NCBI GenBank assembly: GCA_021783135.1
Contig: JAJXUE010000028.1
Span: 1-40,193 of the forward strand
Direction of reading: 5' to 3'
DNA length: 40,193 nucleotides
Source: Bacillota bacterium
GTDB lineage: Bacteria; Bacillota; Desulfitobacteriia; Desulfitobacteriales; JAJXUE01
Below the pieces are notes generated by a model. The model did no database searches, was not told where the DNA came from, and was given only the letters and a program-made list of their open reading frames with translations. The position numbers and the translations under genes are program-made. Shown in pieces: positions 1 to 8,988 of the stretch. The number at the start of each line of letters is the position of its first letter. Within the stretch, counting starts at the first letter, position 1.

Positions 1-1
1 G

Positions 2-616
2 TGGAAAATTTCGCTTATATACATTGCAAGCGGCTTAGTAGTGGCCATAGTGGGCGGAATAATTATCGGCAGGCTTAACCTGGAGCATCTAGTTGAAGAT
101 TATGTTTACCATGGCTCTACTATACATCGCACCAACGAAGAATCTTGTTGCTCTGATGATATTACGTGTGAACAAATTGACTCCGGTGCCGTACAATTAG
201 ATTGGAAGGAACGACTGCAGTACGCTAAAGACTATGCCACGGATATCCTGAAAAAGGTTTGGCTTTATGTGGTCCTAGGTATCGCCCTTGGTGCAATAAT
301 TCATGGTTATGCCCCTGCCAACTTTTTAGTCAAGTACGCCGGAAAAGGTAATCCCTTTGCGGTGCCCATCGCAGTGGCTATTGGGGTGCCGCTTTACTCC
401 AATGCTGCCGGAACTATTCCGATTGTGAATGCGCTAATGGAAAAGGGAATGCCGTTAGGGACGGTATTAGCGTTTATGATGTCAGTCACCGCGCTTTCCT
501 TGCCTGAGATGATTATTCTCAAGCAAGTGCTGAAACCAAAATTAATCGCCATCTTTGTAATGATTATCGCTTTGGCTATAGTCGCTACCGGGTACTTTTT
601 TAATCTAATAATGTAA
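2..616 (+). CDS. ArsP-like permease (UPF0718/DUF318 family), 5' truncated
   Basis: This is the C-terminal part of a multi-pass membrane permease. The frame is open to the first base of the window, so the N-terminal half is missing. The visible part has a hydrophobic stretch at the edge, then a cytosolic loop with a cysteine cluster (ESCCSDDITC), then three or four membrane segments. Motifs such as GVPLYSNAAGTIPI and LSLPEMIILK are typical of the UPF0718/ArsP permease family. Some family members export trivalent organoarsenicals. The neighbours arsR and acr3 favour an arsenic role here. The loop cysteines could bind a soft metal, but that is inference. The next gene has its own promoter, so this permease probably belongs to a transcript that starts upstream. 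Confidence 0.85.
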   Translation, partial: WKISLIYIASGLVVAIVGGIIIGRLNLEHLVEDYVYHGSTIHRTNEESCCSDDITCEQIDSGAVQLDWKERLQYAKDYATDILKKVWLYVVLGIALGAIIHGYAPANFLVKYAGKGNPFAVPIAVAIGVPLYSNAAGTIPIVNALMEKGMPLGTVLAFMMSVTALSLPEMIILKQVLKPKLIAIFVMIIALAIVATGYFFNLIM

Positions 617-650
617 TCAGCAGTATAAGAGTATAGAACGTTGCAATAAC

Positions 651-679
651 TTGTCAAAACAACAAAAAGACAATATAAT
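651..679 (+). promoter_or_regulatory. Sigma-A promoter of arsR-acr3
   Basis: TTGTCA (651-656) and a perfect TATAAT (674-679) are separated by exactly 17 bases. This is the best vegetative promoter match in the first part of the window. It would start transcription about 45 bases before arsR. Confidence 0.7.
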
Positions 680-689
680 TCAATAGAAA

Positions 690-709
690 GTATTTATAAA
701 ATTAAATAC
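690..709 (+). promoter_or_regulatory. Inverted repeat, candidate ArsR operator
   Basis: Arms GTATTT and AAATAC flank an 8-base AT-rich centre. The repeat sits just downstream of the -10 box and upstream of the arsR ribosome binding site. That is where a bound ArsR dimer would block transcription. ArsR operators are AT-rich inverted repeats in this position, but this one is assigned by location only. Confidence 0.45.
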
Positions 710-732
710 GTTGATATAAGGGGGAGGTAACC

Positions 733-1134
733 ATGCAACGTCAGAAGATAGCAGAGTTTTATAAGGCTTTAGGTGATGAGACTAGACTGAACATTGTTAA
801 TATGTTGGCTGCGCAGGAAATGTGTGTCTGTGAAATCATTGACCAGCTAGGCTTATCTCAACCTGCCGTGTCCCATCATTTAAAAATACTCAGGCAAGCA
901 GGAATTGTAAACGACACAAGGGAAGGAAAATGGATATATTATTCCATAAACATGGGGGTTTTCGAGCTTGTTTTCTCAGAAGAGGCAGGAAATGTGCTGG
1001 AAAGCTATGCTGAGCCGCTCAAACAATTACTGGTAAAAGCCGCACCATCACATATACGCAAAGACCCCGGGCTGTGTGAGAGATTAAATAATAAACATCA
1101 GATTTTTTCCGAGGAGTTATCCCAAGAATTCTAA
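733..1134 (+). CDS. arsR: ArsR-family metalloid-sensing repressor
   Basis: A 133-residue winged helix-turn-helix protein of the ArsR/SmtB family, which leaves DNA when it binds As(III) or Sb(III). The family core is clear: FYKALGDETRLNIVNML, the recognition helix LSQPAVSHHLKIL, and the wing around GKWIYYSIN. A CVC pair at residues 31-33 lies at the usual As(III) site in the DNA-binding region. The third cysteine seen in the E. coli R773 protein (CVCDLC) is replaced here, although a cysteine near residue 116 (GLCERL) might contribute. The start is ATG after GGGGGAGG. The gene is followed 15 bases later by acr3, so the two form one autoregulated unit. Confidence 0.93.
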   Translation: MQRQKIAEFYKALGDETRLNIVNMLAAQEMCVCEIIDQLGLSQPAVSHHLKILRQAGIVNDTREGKWIYYSINMGVFELVFSEEAGNVLESYAEPLKQLLVKAAPSHIRKDPGLCERLNNKHQIFSEELSQEF

Positions 1135-1149
1135 GGCGAGGTGGAGACT

Positions 1150-2208
1150 ATGAATGAAAAGAGTAAACGGCTCGGATGGCTTGACAGATTTCTAACCTTG
1201 TGGATTTTTTTGGCGATGGCGGTGGGGATTGGTGCCGGGTATCTCTTTCCCAACTTAGCCGAGTTTCTTAATAACCTCTCGGTTGGCACAACATCTATAC
1301 CAATTGCTATTGGACTTATCGTGATGATGTACCCGCCATTAACCAAGGTTAATTATCGCGAGCTGGGAAAAGTTTTTAAGAATACTAAGGTTTTAGGTTT
1401 ATCCTTAGTGCAAAACTGGCTCATCGGGCCCGTGTTAATGTTCATTTTGGCTGTGACTTTTTTGCGAGACAAGCCGGAGTATATGGTTGGACTAATTTTA
1501 ATTGGTCTGGCGCGCTGTATTGCCATGGTCGTTGTCTGGAACGGTTTGGCCCAAGGTGACTCGGAGTATGCTGCCGCTTTGGTCGCCTTCAATTCCGTGT
1601 TTCAGGTGGTTTTTTATTCGATCTATGCCTTTGTGTTTATTACTGTCTTGCCCCGGTTTTTTGGCTTGAAGGGTATGGCAGTGCATGTTTCCATCAAGGA
1701 AGTAGCAATCAGCGTTGGCATCTATTTAGGGATACCTTTTCTTGCAGGTATGCTTACTAGGTTGACACTTGAACCTGCTAAAGGTAAGGAGTGGTATGCC
1801 AAAACATTTATTCCCAAGATTAGTCCTGTGGCCCTGATTGCGCTCTTATTCACAATTGTAATTATGTTCACTTACAAAGGTAAATACATCGTGCAGCTAC
1901 CGCTGGACGTTATCAGGATAGCAATTCCACTGGTAATTTATTTTGCGGTGATGTTTACTGTATCATTTTTTATCAGTAGGAAGGTTGGGATAAACTATGC
2001 CCAAACAACCAGTCTTTCCTTTACAGCAGCAAGTAATAACTTTGAACTGGCAATCGCAGTAGCTGTGGCTGTATTTGGCATCCAATCCGGCCAAGCTTTT
2101 GCAGCAGTGATTGGTCCACTGATTGAGGTGCCGGTAATGATTTTATTGGTCAATGTAGCCTTAAACTGGGGCAGAAAGTATTTTAGTTTTGACGGTCAGC
2201 CACTTTAA
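1150..2208 (+). CDS. acr3: ACR3-family arsenite efflux transporter
   Basis: A 352-residue integral membrane protein with about ten hydrophobic segments, the normal size for ACR3/ArsB-type As(OH)3 exporters. Family landmarks are present: a conserved cysteine in GLARCIAMV (about residue 123) and a glutamate in [11 protein letters not shown] (about residue 299). Both are the residues known to be needed for arsenite transport in ACR3 proteins. A GTG nine bases earlier is also in frame, but it has no spaced ribosome binding site. GGTGGAG before the ATG at 1150 fits better. Co-transcribed with arsR. No clear terminator follows, and the next gene's promoter lies across its stop codon. Confidence 0.93.
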   Translation: MNEKSKRLGWLDRFLTLWIFLAMAVGIGAGYLFPNLAEFLNNLSVGTTSIPIAIGLIVMMYPPLTKVNYRELGKVFKNTKVLGLSLVQNWLIGPVLMFILAVTFLRDKPEYMVGLILIGLARCIAMVVVWNGLAQGDSEYAAALVAFNSVFQVVFYSIYAFVFITVLPRFFGLKGMAVHVSIKEVAISVGIYLGIPFLAGMLTRLTLEPAKGKEWYAKTFIPKISPVALIALLFTIVIMFTYKGKYIVQLPLDVIRIAIPLVIYFAVMFTVSFFISRKVGINYAQTTSLSFTAASNNFELAIAVAVAVFGIQSGQAFAAVIGPLIEVPVMILLVNVALNWGRKYFSFDGQPL

Positions 2209-2218
2209 GTGGTATACT
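2189..2218 (+). promoter_or_regulatory. Promoter of the DEAD-box helicase gene
   Basis: TTGACG (2189-2194) and TATACT (2213-2218) are 18 bases apart and lie over the last codons of acr3. A start near 2225 would give a leader of about 95 bases before the helicase start codon. Confidence 0.5.
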
Positions 2219-2320
2219 ACATAATTGGAGATTAAAATAAGGTATTCAGGATTATCGTATATATAAGTGATATTTTTGGATAAATTATGGGTGACACAAT
2301 TATTTAAAGGAGGTCGATTC

Positions 2321-3736
2321 ATGTTATCATTTAGCGAGCTGGGACTGAGTGACCAAGTGATTAAGGCAGTTGCGAATATGGGATTTGAAGAAACAACGCC
2401 GGTTCAGGAACAGACAATTCCGCTGGCCCTACAGGGGAAAGACCTAATTGGTCAGGCCCAAACCGGTACCGGTAAAACGGCTGCTTTTGGCATACCCCTA
2501 ATCGAAATGATTGATTTGGACTCAGAAACAGTCCAAGGGATTGTACTTACGCCTACGCGCGAGCTGGCAGTTCAAGTTGCCGAAGAATTAAACAAGATTG
2601 GCGGATTCAAAAAGGTTTCTACCCTGCCTATTTATGGCGGGCAGGATATTGAACGACAAATTAGAGCGTTGAAGCAAAGACCAAGGATTATCGTTGCAAC
2701 ACCTGGACGTTTAATGGATCACATGCGGCGCAGAACCATACGCCTGCAGACTGTTAAGATGGCTGTTTTGGATGAAGCGGACGAGATGCTGAACATGGGC
2801 TTTGTCGAAGATATTGAAACTATCCTGCAAGCGGTGCCAACGGAAAGGCAGACCCTGCTCTTTTCTGCCACCATGCCGCAACAAATCAAAATCCTAGCGC
2901 AACGCTTTATGCGCAATCCAGAGATTGTCAGTATCAGGGCCAAAGAGGTAACTGTCGGGAACACCGAACAAAGCTATATTGAAGTACCTGAAAAACAAAA
3001 ATTTGACGTATTTTGCCGGCTATTAGATTTACAAGCCCCAAGTTTAGCGATTGTGTTTGGACGGACGAAACGCCGAGTGGACGAGCTTTCGGAAGCCTTA
3101 AGCAAACGGGGTTACTCTGCAGAAGGGCTCCACGGCGACTTGTCACAGTCCAAGCGTGACAGTGTGCTCAGGCAGTTCCGCGAGGGAACAGTAGAACTAT
3201 TGGTAGCTACTGACGTTGCCGCTAGGGGGCTGGACATAAGCGGAGTTACCCATGTGTATAATTTCGATATTCCGCAAGATCCGGAGAGTTATGTACACCG
3301 CATTGGGAGGACAGGACGCGCCGGAAAAAGCGGCTTGGCAACAACCTTTGTCACGCCTCGCGAATTAGGATTGTTGCGAAGCATCGAAAATATCACTAAC
3401 CGCAAGATGATTCGTAAACCTATTCCTTCAAGCATTGATGCATTTAAAGGGCAGCAACGGATCGCAATTGAAAGAATACTGCGCGTGGCCGAGGAGGAAG
3501 ACACAGCTAAGTATAAGACTGCTGCGGAGGACATGCTGGAAGAAGCGGATTCTGTCACCTTGCTGGCGGCAGCTTTAAAACTTTTAACTAAGGATACGGA
3601 CGCCAATCCCATTGTTTTGACGGAAGAAGCCCCCATGCGGAGCAGGGCCCCCAGAAACCCCAGGAATGCCGCACCTTACATGGGCAGACATAAGCCGCAT
3701 ACTGGTAGGCACCCCATGTCGAAGCCAAGACCGTAA
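2321..3736 (+). CDS. DEAD-box ATP-dependent RNA helicase (CshA/DeaD type)
   Basis: A 471-residue RNA helicase that unwinds RNA duplexes with ATP, in ribosome assembly, mRNA decay or cold adaptation. All motifs are visible in order: the Q motif near residues 21-34, AQTGTGKT (46-53), PTRELA, DEAD (151-154), SAT, then ARGLDI and [10 protein letters not shown] in the second RecA-like domain. A short basic tail rich in Arg, Pro and His ends the protein and may bind RNA. There is no DbpA-type RNA-binding domain. The frame is open for 18 codons upstream, but AAAGGAGGT spaced before the ATG at 2321 settles the start. The gene is monocistronic, with its own promoter and terminator. CshA is the nearest named relative, but I do not claim orthology. 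Confidence 0.93.
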   Translation: MLSFSELGLSDQVIKAVANMGFEETTPVQEQTIPLALQGKDLIGQAQTGTGKTAAFGIPLIEMIDLDSETVQGIVLTPTRELAVQVAEELNKIGGFKKVSTLPIYGGQDIERQIRALKQRPRIIVATPGRLMDHMRRRTIRLQTVKMAVLDEADEMLNMGFVEDIETILQAVPTERQTLLFSATMPQQIKILAQRFMRNPEIVSIRAKEVTVGNTEQSYIEVPEKQKFDVFCRLLDLQAPSLAIVFGRTKRRVDELSEALSKRGYSAEGLHGDLSQSKRDSVLRQFREGTVELLVATDVAARGLDISGVTHVYNFDIPQDPESYVHRIGRTGRAGKSGLATTFVTPRELGLLRSIENITNRKMIRKPIPSSIDAFKGQQRIAIERILRVAEEEDTAKYKTAAEDMLEEADSVTLLAAALKLLTKDTDANPIVLTEEAPMRSRAPRNPRNAAPYMGRHKPHTGRHPMSKPRP

Positions 3737-3828
3737 AAACATACAGATAAGGGAAGCCGTCAACCCCCGCTACTAAAGTTGAACTGGACCAAGACTTATT
3801 TTAAGGGTACGCTATGTTTTATCTTATT

Positions 3829-3852
3829 GGACTACGCAAGTGGTCCTTTTTT
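3829..3852 (+). terminator. Intrinsic terminator after the helicase gene
   Basis: A 7-bp stem (GGACTAC with GTGGTCC, one G-U pair) is closed by a GCAA tetraloop and followed directly by six T residues. Confidence 0.8.
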
Positions 3853-3872
3853 CTTTTGCATATGAAAAAAAG

Positions 3873-3890
3873 AATGAACAATCATTCATT
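3873..3890 (+). promoter_or_regulatory. 18-bp inverted repeat, candidate operator
   Basis: AATGAA and TTCATT are perfect inverted arms around a 6-base centre, upstream of the chemoreceptor promoter. The arrangement resembles TetR-family operators. No TetR gene is present in the window. Confidence 0.4.
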
Positions 3891-3906
3891 TATTTGCTTA
3901 AAACAG

Positions 3907-3935
3907 ATGACAAAGGGAAGGTGGTTTTGTATAAT
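3907..3935 (+). promoter_or_regulatory. Sigma-A promoter of the chemoreceptor gene
   Basis: ATGACA (3907-3912) and a perfect TATAAT (3930-3935) are separated by 17 bases. The predicted leader is about 40 bases long. Confidence 0.6.
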
Positions 3936-3980
3936 CAAAATATGACAGACAATTGCGACTATTAGCAAGGGGGAATATGC

Positions 3981-5249
3981 GTGGCAAAAATTGTGACTAA
4001 GCCTGAATATCTAATGCGTACGACCGTGGCAGTAATTCCTGTTGCTTTATTGGGGGGAGTTATTATTGCTAAAGTTGCCAATTTGGTTAATATTTACATA
4101 ATGATAGGCGTCTATGTTCTGACTTTTATTTATTTGGTTTTGCCGAGTTTGTTGCTGAGCAATAGAAATTATAATCAGTTTTTCATCCCGATGAATAATC
4201 TCTATGTGTATCTGCAACCTGTAGCCGAAGGTAAATTGACGGAAACTTTAGAAGTTGATGCGCATGGTTCCTTAAAACCACTGGCCAGGGCCATAAATGT
4301 ACTGACAAAAAACTTTCGCGCTGCCTTAGGTGAAGTGAACTTAAACGCTGAGAACTTAAGTGAATCGGTGCAAGGCATGTTAGTCAGTACAGGACAAACG
4401 ACCCTAGCAGCGGAGCAGGTGGCTATGGACATTCAGAAATTAGCAGAGGGTTCACAACAGCTAACGCTGAGAATTGGGCAAGTCGTAAGTACTATCGAAC
4501 AAGTTTTTGCGGCAATAGAAACAATTTCCGTTAATACAAAGTCTAACTTGGCAAGGGTGGAAGAAGCTAATTCGGTAGCTGAGACAGGGCGCATCGCTAT
4601 TTCCAACACCACTTTACAAATGGAAAAAATTACTCAAGTAGTAGTAAATACCGGAGAGGTAGTTGCAGAGTTAGGAGAGCAATCCTCAGCAATTGGTCAC
4701 ATTGTAGAAATGATTACGAGAATCACGGATCAGACTAACCTTTTGGCCTTAAATGCGGCTATTGAAGCTGCAAGAGCTGGGGAACAAGGCAAAGGGTTCG
4801 CGGTGGTAGCAGATGAAGTACGTAAGCTTTCTGAGCAAACCGGCCAGGCAACTAAGCAGATAACAGAATTGATTCGTGAAGTGCAGAATACCACTTCGCG
4901 GGCCATGCAAGCTACAAGTCAGGGAATGCAGGAAGTTGACATAGGGACTAAGGTTGTAGCATTGGCAGACGATGCTTTTCATCAAATTCAAAGCGCGATT
5001 AAAGAGGTAGCTGACTTAAGTAACGAAATATTTGCAGTGGCCATTGACCTGCATCGCCACGGACAAGACTTGAGTGAAATGACGATCAGTATGTCTGGCA
5101 TTGCCCATACCTCCGCCGCTAGCATTGAAACTGTTGCGGCAGCAGGGCAGGAACAGTTTGCAACGATGCAGGAAATTACTACTTCATGTGAACAATTGTC
5201 TAATGCGGCGAAGCGATTAAAGGAAGTTGTGGGCTCCTTTGAAACCTAA
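3981..5249 (+). CDS. Methyl-accepting chemotaxis protein without extracellular sensor domain
   Basis: A 422-residue chemoreceptor-type signalling protein. Two adjacent membrane segments fill residues about 14-34 and 37-60 with almost nothing between them, so there is no periplasmic or extracellular ligand domain. A HAMP-like linker follows (about 70-125). A long alpha-helical signalling domain then carries the conserved hairpin tip [19 protein letters not shown], which binds CheA and CheW. The sensed signal is therefore probably internal or from the membrane. The start is GTG after AAGGGGG; a nearby ATG is out of frame. The gene is single, with its own promoter, and no other chemotaxis gene is in the window. 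Confidence 0.92.
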   Translation: MAKIVTKPEYLMRTTVAVIPVALLGGVIIAKVANLVNIYIMIGVYVLTFIYLVLPSLLLSNRNYNQFFIPMNNLYVYLQPVAEGKLTETLEVDAHGSLKPLARAINVLTKNFRAALGEVNLNAENLSESVQGMLVSTGQTTLAAEQVAMDIQKLAEGSQQLTLRIGQVVSTIEQVFAAIETISVNTKSNLARVEEANSVAETGRIAISNTTLQMEKITQVVVNTGEVVAELGEQSSAIGHIVEMITRITDQTNLLALNAAIEAARAGEQGKGFAVVADEVRKLSEQTGQATKQITELIREVQNTTSRAMQATSQGMQEVDIGTKVVALADDAFHQIQSAIKEVADLSNEIFAVAIDLHRHGQDLSEMTISMSGIAHTSAASIETVAAAGQEQFATMQEITTSCEQLSNAAKRLKEVVGSFET

Positions 5250-5306
5250 TTTTATTAGGATATGCAGATACACTAAGTGGTATTTAGGGTTAACTTGCAA
5301 GGATCC

Positions 5307-5344
5307 AAGGGGGCAAGATGCAGATGGCAAATTGCCTCTTTTTT
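5307..5344 (+). terminator. Probable intrinsic terminator after the chemoreceptor gene
   Basis: AAGGGGGCAA pairs with TTGCCTCTTT (10 bp with two G-U pairs) across a 15-base loop, and a T tract overlaps the 3' arm. The long loop and the G-U pairs make it moderate in strength. Confidence 0.5.
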
Positions 5345-5399
5345 AAGCTCCTTACATGGAAAAAAATGTATTAACGTTTAGTAGGAAAGAGGATTAACT

Positions 5400-5501
5400 G
5401 TGCATTACCTAGAAGTAAGGAGAGCCACACTTTGTAACATTTATTTTGTAATCATTTATAAAGAAAGCCTTGAATATACATTGATGTGGGAAGTAATTTA
5501 A
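5400..5501 (+). CDS. Possible 33-residue small protein
   Basis: A short frame starts with GTG after AAAGAGG at a spacing of about nine bases and ends 26 bases before the ABC ATPase gene. The product would be 33 residues with a hydrophobic middle (CNIYFVIIY) and charged ends. It could be a leader peptide or small membrane protein of the ABC operon. I recognise no family, and random open frames of this length are common. The case rests on the ribosome binding site and position only. Confidence 0.22.
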   Translation: MHYLEVRRATLCNIYFVIIYKESLEYTLMWEVI

Positions 5502-5527
5502 CTTTTCTGTAGAAGAGGTACGAGAAC

Positions 5528-6259
5528 ATGATTGAACTCAGACAGGTTAGTAAGAGTTTCACTCCACCCATAAAAGCGGTGGACAATATAGACCTGATGG
5601 TTAATAATGGAGAAATTTTTGGATTTTTAGGCCCAAACGGGGCCGGCAAGACTACAACGATTAAAATGATTACGGGTATTCTTGCTCCCGACAGCGGGAG
5701 CATCAAATTAGATGGACTGGACATTGTCCAAGAGCCTTTAGCAGCGAAAAAGCGCTTTGGGTTTGTGTCGGATAACCCGAATTTGTTTTTGCGTCTAAAA
5801 GGTCTGGAATATTTGAATTTTATTGCGGATATTTATGATGTGCCTGCCAAAGACCGTAAAGACAAAGTGGAAATGTTAAGCAGCCGCTTTGAAATGACGA
5901 AGTCCCTGGGGGATCGGATTCAAAGTTACTCACATGGAATGCGACAGAAAATTATTATCATGGGCGTGCTTATTCATAACCCTTCAGTATGGATAATGGA
6001 TGAGCCGATGACAGGTCTTGACCCCAAGGCCGCCTTTACCCTCAAGGAAATGATGCGGGAGCATGCTGATAAACAGAATACCGTGTTCTTTTCCACGCAT
6101 GTACTGGATGTTGCGGAAAAGATTTGCGACCGGGTGGCAGTTATCAATAAAGGGCAAGTCCTTTTTTGCGGCAAGTTGACCGAGCTAAAAGACCACTTTA
6201 AGAGCCAGGATGAATCCTTAGAAAAAATGTTTTTAGAAATGACCGGCGAAGATGAATAA
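5528..6259 (+). CDS. ABC transporter ATP-binding protein
   Basis: A 243-residue ATPase that powers the membrane protein encoded next. Walker A is GPNGAGKT (residues 35-42). The signature is the variant YSHGMRQ (about 134-140), which is usual in exporters of the ABC-2 type. Walker B is VWIMDEP (about 154-160) and the switch histidine is in STHVLDVA (about 191). The start ATG follows AGAGGTACGAGA. The gene overlaps the permease gene by eight bases, so the two are translationally coupled. The substrate cannot be read from the sequence; relatives include antibiotic, bacteriocin and lipid exporters. Confidence 0.92.
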   Translation: MIELRQVSKSFTPPIKAVDNIDLMVNNGEIFGFLGPNGAGKTTTIKMITGILAPDSGSIKLDGLDIVQEPLAAKKRFGFVSDNPNLFLRLKGLEYLNFIADIYDVPAKDRKDKVEMLSSRFEMTKSLGDRIQSYSHGMRQKIIIMGVLIHNPSVWIMDEPMTGLDPKAAFTLKEMMREHADKQNTVFFSTHVLDVAEKICDRVAVINKGQVLFCGKLTELKDHFKSQDESLEKMFLEMTGEDE

Positions 6260-7913
6260 GCCGATGAAGAGTAAATTGCTAATATTGACCAAAGCTCTAA
6301 TTAAAAATTCATACGGTTTGCCTGCGGACAACAAAAAAAGAGTGAGGCAAAGCTTGCTCATTGTGCTGTTGGGCTTATGTTTTGTGCCATTGGTGATCAA
6401 TATTACCCAGTTTGTCGCCAATATGTATGACAGCTTAGCAACCGTCGGTGAGACGGGGATTTTGTTGAGTCTTGGGATAACTTTGAGCTCCTTCGTAATC
6501 TTTTTCTTCGGGCTTTTTTACTGCATGAATACTTTCTATTTTTCCGATGATATTGAAAACCTGTTGCCGCTGCCGGTTAAGTCAGCCCAGATATTAGGGG
6601 CCAAGTTCGTTGTTGTTACAGTCTTTGAGTATCTTACAGAATGCATCATCCTCCTGCCGTTGCTAATTGTGTACGGGATAAAAAGCGGCGACGGTTTGTT
6701 GTACTATCTGTACGGGCTGCTGATATTTTTGACCCTGCCGGTAATACCGATTGTGCTGGACTCAGTAGTCGTGATGTTAATCATGCGCTTTACCAATCTT
6801 GCCAAGAACAAAGATGCTTTTCGCATCATTAGTGCGATAGTTGCCATATTTTTTGGAGTTGGGGTAAGTACTTTTTCACAGCGCATGGCCTTAAACCAAG
6901 GGGTTGGGCAGCTACAACTCGGCAATAATTCTCTAGTGGCGGTTACGGCAAATATTTTCCCTGCCTCGAAGCTAGGTGCGCTGGGTCTGATAAATAATGG
7001 TAGTCTGCGTGGGCTGGGTTATATATGCTTGTTTTTAGTCACCACTTTTGTGGGGTTTTATCTCTTTTTGCTGCTGGGAAATTTGCTCTACTACAAAGGA
7101 GTTAACGGAGTATCTGTCGCATCATCTCGCCGGAAGGAGCTTAGTGGAGAGCAATTAAGCCGGCAAACGATGCGCAGCTCAGTGCTCAAATCATACCTAG
7201 TCAAGGAACTGCGGATTTTGCTGCGCACTCCGGCCTATTTTATTAATTGTATCTTGATGAATTTTCTCTGGCCAATATTATTACTCATACCAATTCTAAC
7301 TCAACCTAAAACTATGGGTGAGATGTCTCGTTTTACAGGGTTGCTGCAAAATGAGAAAATTAGCGGAATTGTGCTTGTGGTGGCCTTTGGTCTAATGCTG
7401 TTTGTCTCCGCCAGTAATGGCATTGCGGCTACAGCCATCTCGCGCGAAGGAGAGAGTATATCATTTGATAAATATATCCCGGTAAGTTATGAAACACAAA
7501 TTATGGCCAAAGTGATTTCGGGTGTTTTGCTGGGTGTAGTAGGCATGCTGGCTATCTGCAGCGCCGGGGAGGTATTGCTCAAACTTACCTGGTCGCTCCT
7601 TGGATTAATATGCCTTACCAGTCTTCTGGCAATACTGTTTAGTAATCTGGTGGGGCTGTGGATTGACCTGTTTAACCCCAAGCTGCACTGGAGTGATGAA
7701 CAAAAAGCAGTTAAACAAAATATGAATCTTTTGGTGGCGATGGCTATTTGCGTGCTGTTTGGCGGCTTAACTGCGTACGTCATAATTAATTTAAAGCTAA
7801 GTGCGGTCGAGGCCTCAGTAGCATTGGTGGTAGGGTACGGAGTTTTGGACGCACTGTTACTTTTTGGCTTGGCACGTAAGGGCGCAGATCTGTTTAGCAA
7901 AATAGAGTACTGA
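6252..7913 (+). CDS. ABC-2-like transporter permease, large 553-residue type
   Basis: Membrane partner of the preceding ATPase. It has about twelve hydrophobic segments, starting with residues 34-55 and 69-91, and a soluble stretch near residues 285-310. The phrase LLPLPVKSAQILGAKF after the second segment is typical of the large ABC-transporter membrane family represented by PF16949. These proteins are roughly twice the length of ordinary ABC-2 permeases and may act without a second subunit. The gene starts inside the end of the ATPase gene. A strong hairpin follows, shared with the convergent response-regulator gene. The substrate is unknown. Confidence 0.85.
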   Translation: MNKPMKSKLLILTKALIKNSYGLPADNKKRVRQSLLIVLLGLCFVPLVINITQFVANMYDSLATVGETGILLSLGITLSSFVIFFFGLFYCMNTFYFSDDIENLLPLPVKSAQILGAKFVVVTVFEYLTECIILLPLLIVYGIKSGDGLLYYLYGLLIFLTLPVIPIVLDSVVVMLIMRFTNLAKNKDAFRIISAIVAIFFGVGVSTFSQRMALNQGVGQLQLGNNSLVAVTANIFPASKLGALGLINNGSLRGLGYICLFLVTTFVGFYLFLLLGNLLYYKGVNGVSVASSRRKELSGEQLSRQTMRSSVLKSYLVKELRILLRTPAYFINCILMNFLWPILLLIPILTQPKTMGEMSRFTGLLQNEKISGIVLVVAFGLMLFVSASNGIAATAISREGESISFDKYIPVSYETQIMAKVISGVLLGVVGMLAICSAGEVLLKLTWSLLGLICLTSLLAILFSNLVGLWIDLFNPKLHWSDEQKAVKQNMNLLVAMAICVLFGGLTAYVIINLKLSAVEASVALVVGYGVLDALLLFGLARKGADLFSKIEY

Positions 7914-7929
7914 TTACAGGGTGTAAGAA

Positions 7930-7969
7930 AACAGGCCATAACGCACATTAGAAAGCGTTATGGCCTGTT
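7930..7969. terminator. Bidirectional terminator hairpin between convergent genes
   Basis: A perfect 15-bp stem (AACAGGCCATAACGC and its complement) with a 10-base loop lies between the ABC permease and the response regulator. On the minus strand it is followed by TTTTCTT, so it looks strongest as the terminator of the kinase/regulator operon. It may also stop plus-strand transcripts. Confidence 0.75.
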
Positions 7970-7977
7970 GTAAATTA

Positions 7978-8943
7978 TTAAGCACCTGAAACTTCTACCC
8001 GATTTCTGCCGCGCGCTTTACCCTTATATAAAGCATTATCGGCATTACGTATACTTGCATCCATACCTTCAGTCGGGCTGAAAATCGCTACACCAAAGGT
8101 CATGGTAAGCGAAATCTTGTTGTCTGCGTAGAGGATGGGAAACCTTTCTACCTTGGCACGCAGCTTTTCTGCAATCGTTTTTGCACCTTCCAGGTCAGTT
8201 TCTGGAACAAAGAATAAGAATTCTTCTCCGCCCCAGCGGGCTAACATATCTTGCTCACGAATTTCAGCTTGCATCAAATCGGCAATATATTTTAACACGT
8301 AGTCACCACATTCATGTCCATAGGCGTCATTGATCGTTTTAAAAAAATCGATGTCAGCGATAATGAAAGAAAACATGCGTTGCGTCCGTTTAAAACGGTT
8401 AATTTCCGTTTTGATTTTTTCCGTGATATTTCTGCGGTTGGCCAGACCGGTAAGTGGGTCGGTCATCGCAGCAACATGCAGCTTCTCCATGGCGGAGTTT
8501 AGTTGCGAGTTAGTAAAGCCGAGCTTCCGATTTAGGTCTTCCAACTGCTGGGCATAATTTTTTAATTCTTCCCGCGACATTTTTAGTTCCAGATGTGTCT
8601 TAACTCTGGCATTGAGCTCTGACGGATTGAAGGGTTTTGTAATATAATCTACTCCGCCCGCTTCAAAACCTTTGACAATATCGTCAGTTTCATTTTTGGC
8701 AGTAATGAATATAATGGGAATCTCCGCAGTCTCTTTGTGTTGCTTTAAAATATTACAGGCAGCGATACCATCTATGTCGGGCATTATTACATCCATTAAA
8801 ATCAGGTCCGGCAGAGTCGATCGAGCAATCTGCACGGCCTTATTGCCATTGTTGGCCACAAGAATTTCGTATTTGCCCTTTAACAGTTCGCCCAATATTT
8901 TAATATTGGCAGGGACATCATCGACGATAAGTATCGTATGCAC
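7978..8943 (-). CDS. Response regulator with GGEEF diguanylate cyclase output
   Basis: A 321-residue PleD/WspR-like protein that should make cyclic di-GMP from two GTP when phosphorylated. The receiver domain (about 3-118) has the phospho-acceptor D51 in LILMDVIMP and the conserved lysine in KPF. A coiled linker of about 35 residues leads to the GGDEF-family domain with DPLTGLANRR, the active site RWGGEEF (238-242), and an RxxD product-inhibition site exactly five residues upstream (REQD). It therefore looks both active and feedback-controlled. The start is GTG after GAGAGGTG. It lies 45 bases downstream of the hybrid kinase, its probable phosphodonor. Confidence 0.93.
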   Translation of the reverse strand: MHTILIVDDVPANIKILGELLKGKYEILVANNGNKAVQIARSTLPDLILMDVIMPDIDGIAACNILKQHKETAEIPIIFITAKNETDDIVKGFEAGGVDYITKPFNPSELNARVKTHLELKMSREELKNYAQQLEDLNRKLGFTNSQLNSAMEKLHVAAMTDPLTGLANRRNITEKIKTEINRFKRTQRMFSFIIADIDFFKTINDAYGHECGDYVLKYIADLMQAEIREQDMLARWGGEEFLFFVPETDLEGAKTIAEKLRAKVERFPILYADNKISLTMTFGVAIFSPTEGMDASIRNADNALYKGKARGRNRVEVSGA

Positions 8944-8988
8944 TCTAATTCACCTCTCTTGCGTGGCATGAGTCTTGCACATTGGCGT

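Noticed and set aside
2201-2213. Palindrome CCACTTTAAGTGG at the acr3 stop codon, considered as a terminator
   Set aside because: The loop would be a single base and no T tract follows; it lies in the spacer of the downstream promoter.
3751-3783. Sequence resembling the right end of an IS200/IS605 element (GAAGCCGTCAACCCCC)
   Set aside because: The expected end hairpin is incomplete, no TnpA or TnpB remnant is nearby, and the likeness rests on memory of a short motif.
7487-7948. Long minus-strand open frame opposite the ABC permease
   Set aside because: It is the complement of a well-supported gene, has no domain or ribosome binding site, and overlaps the terminator.
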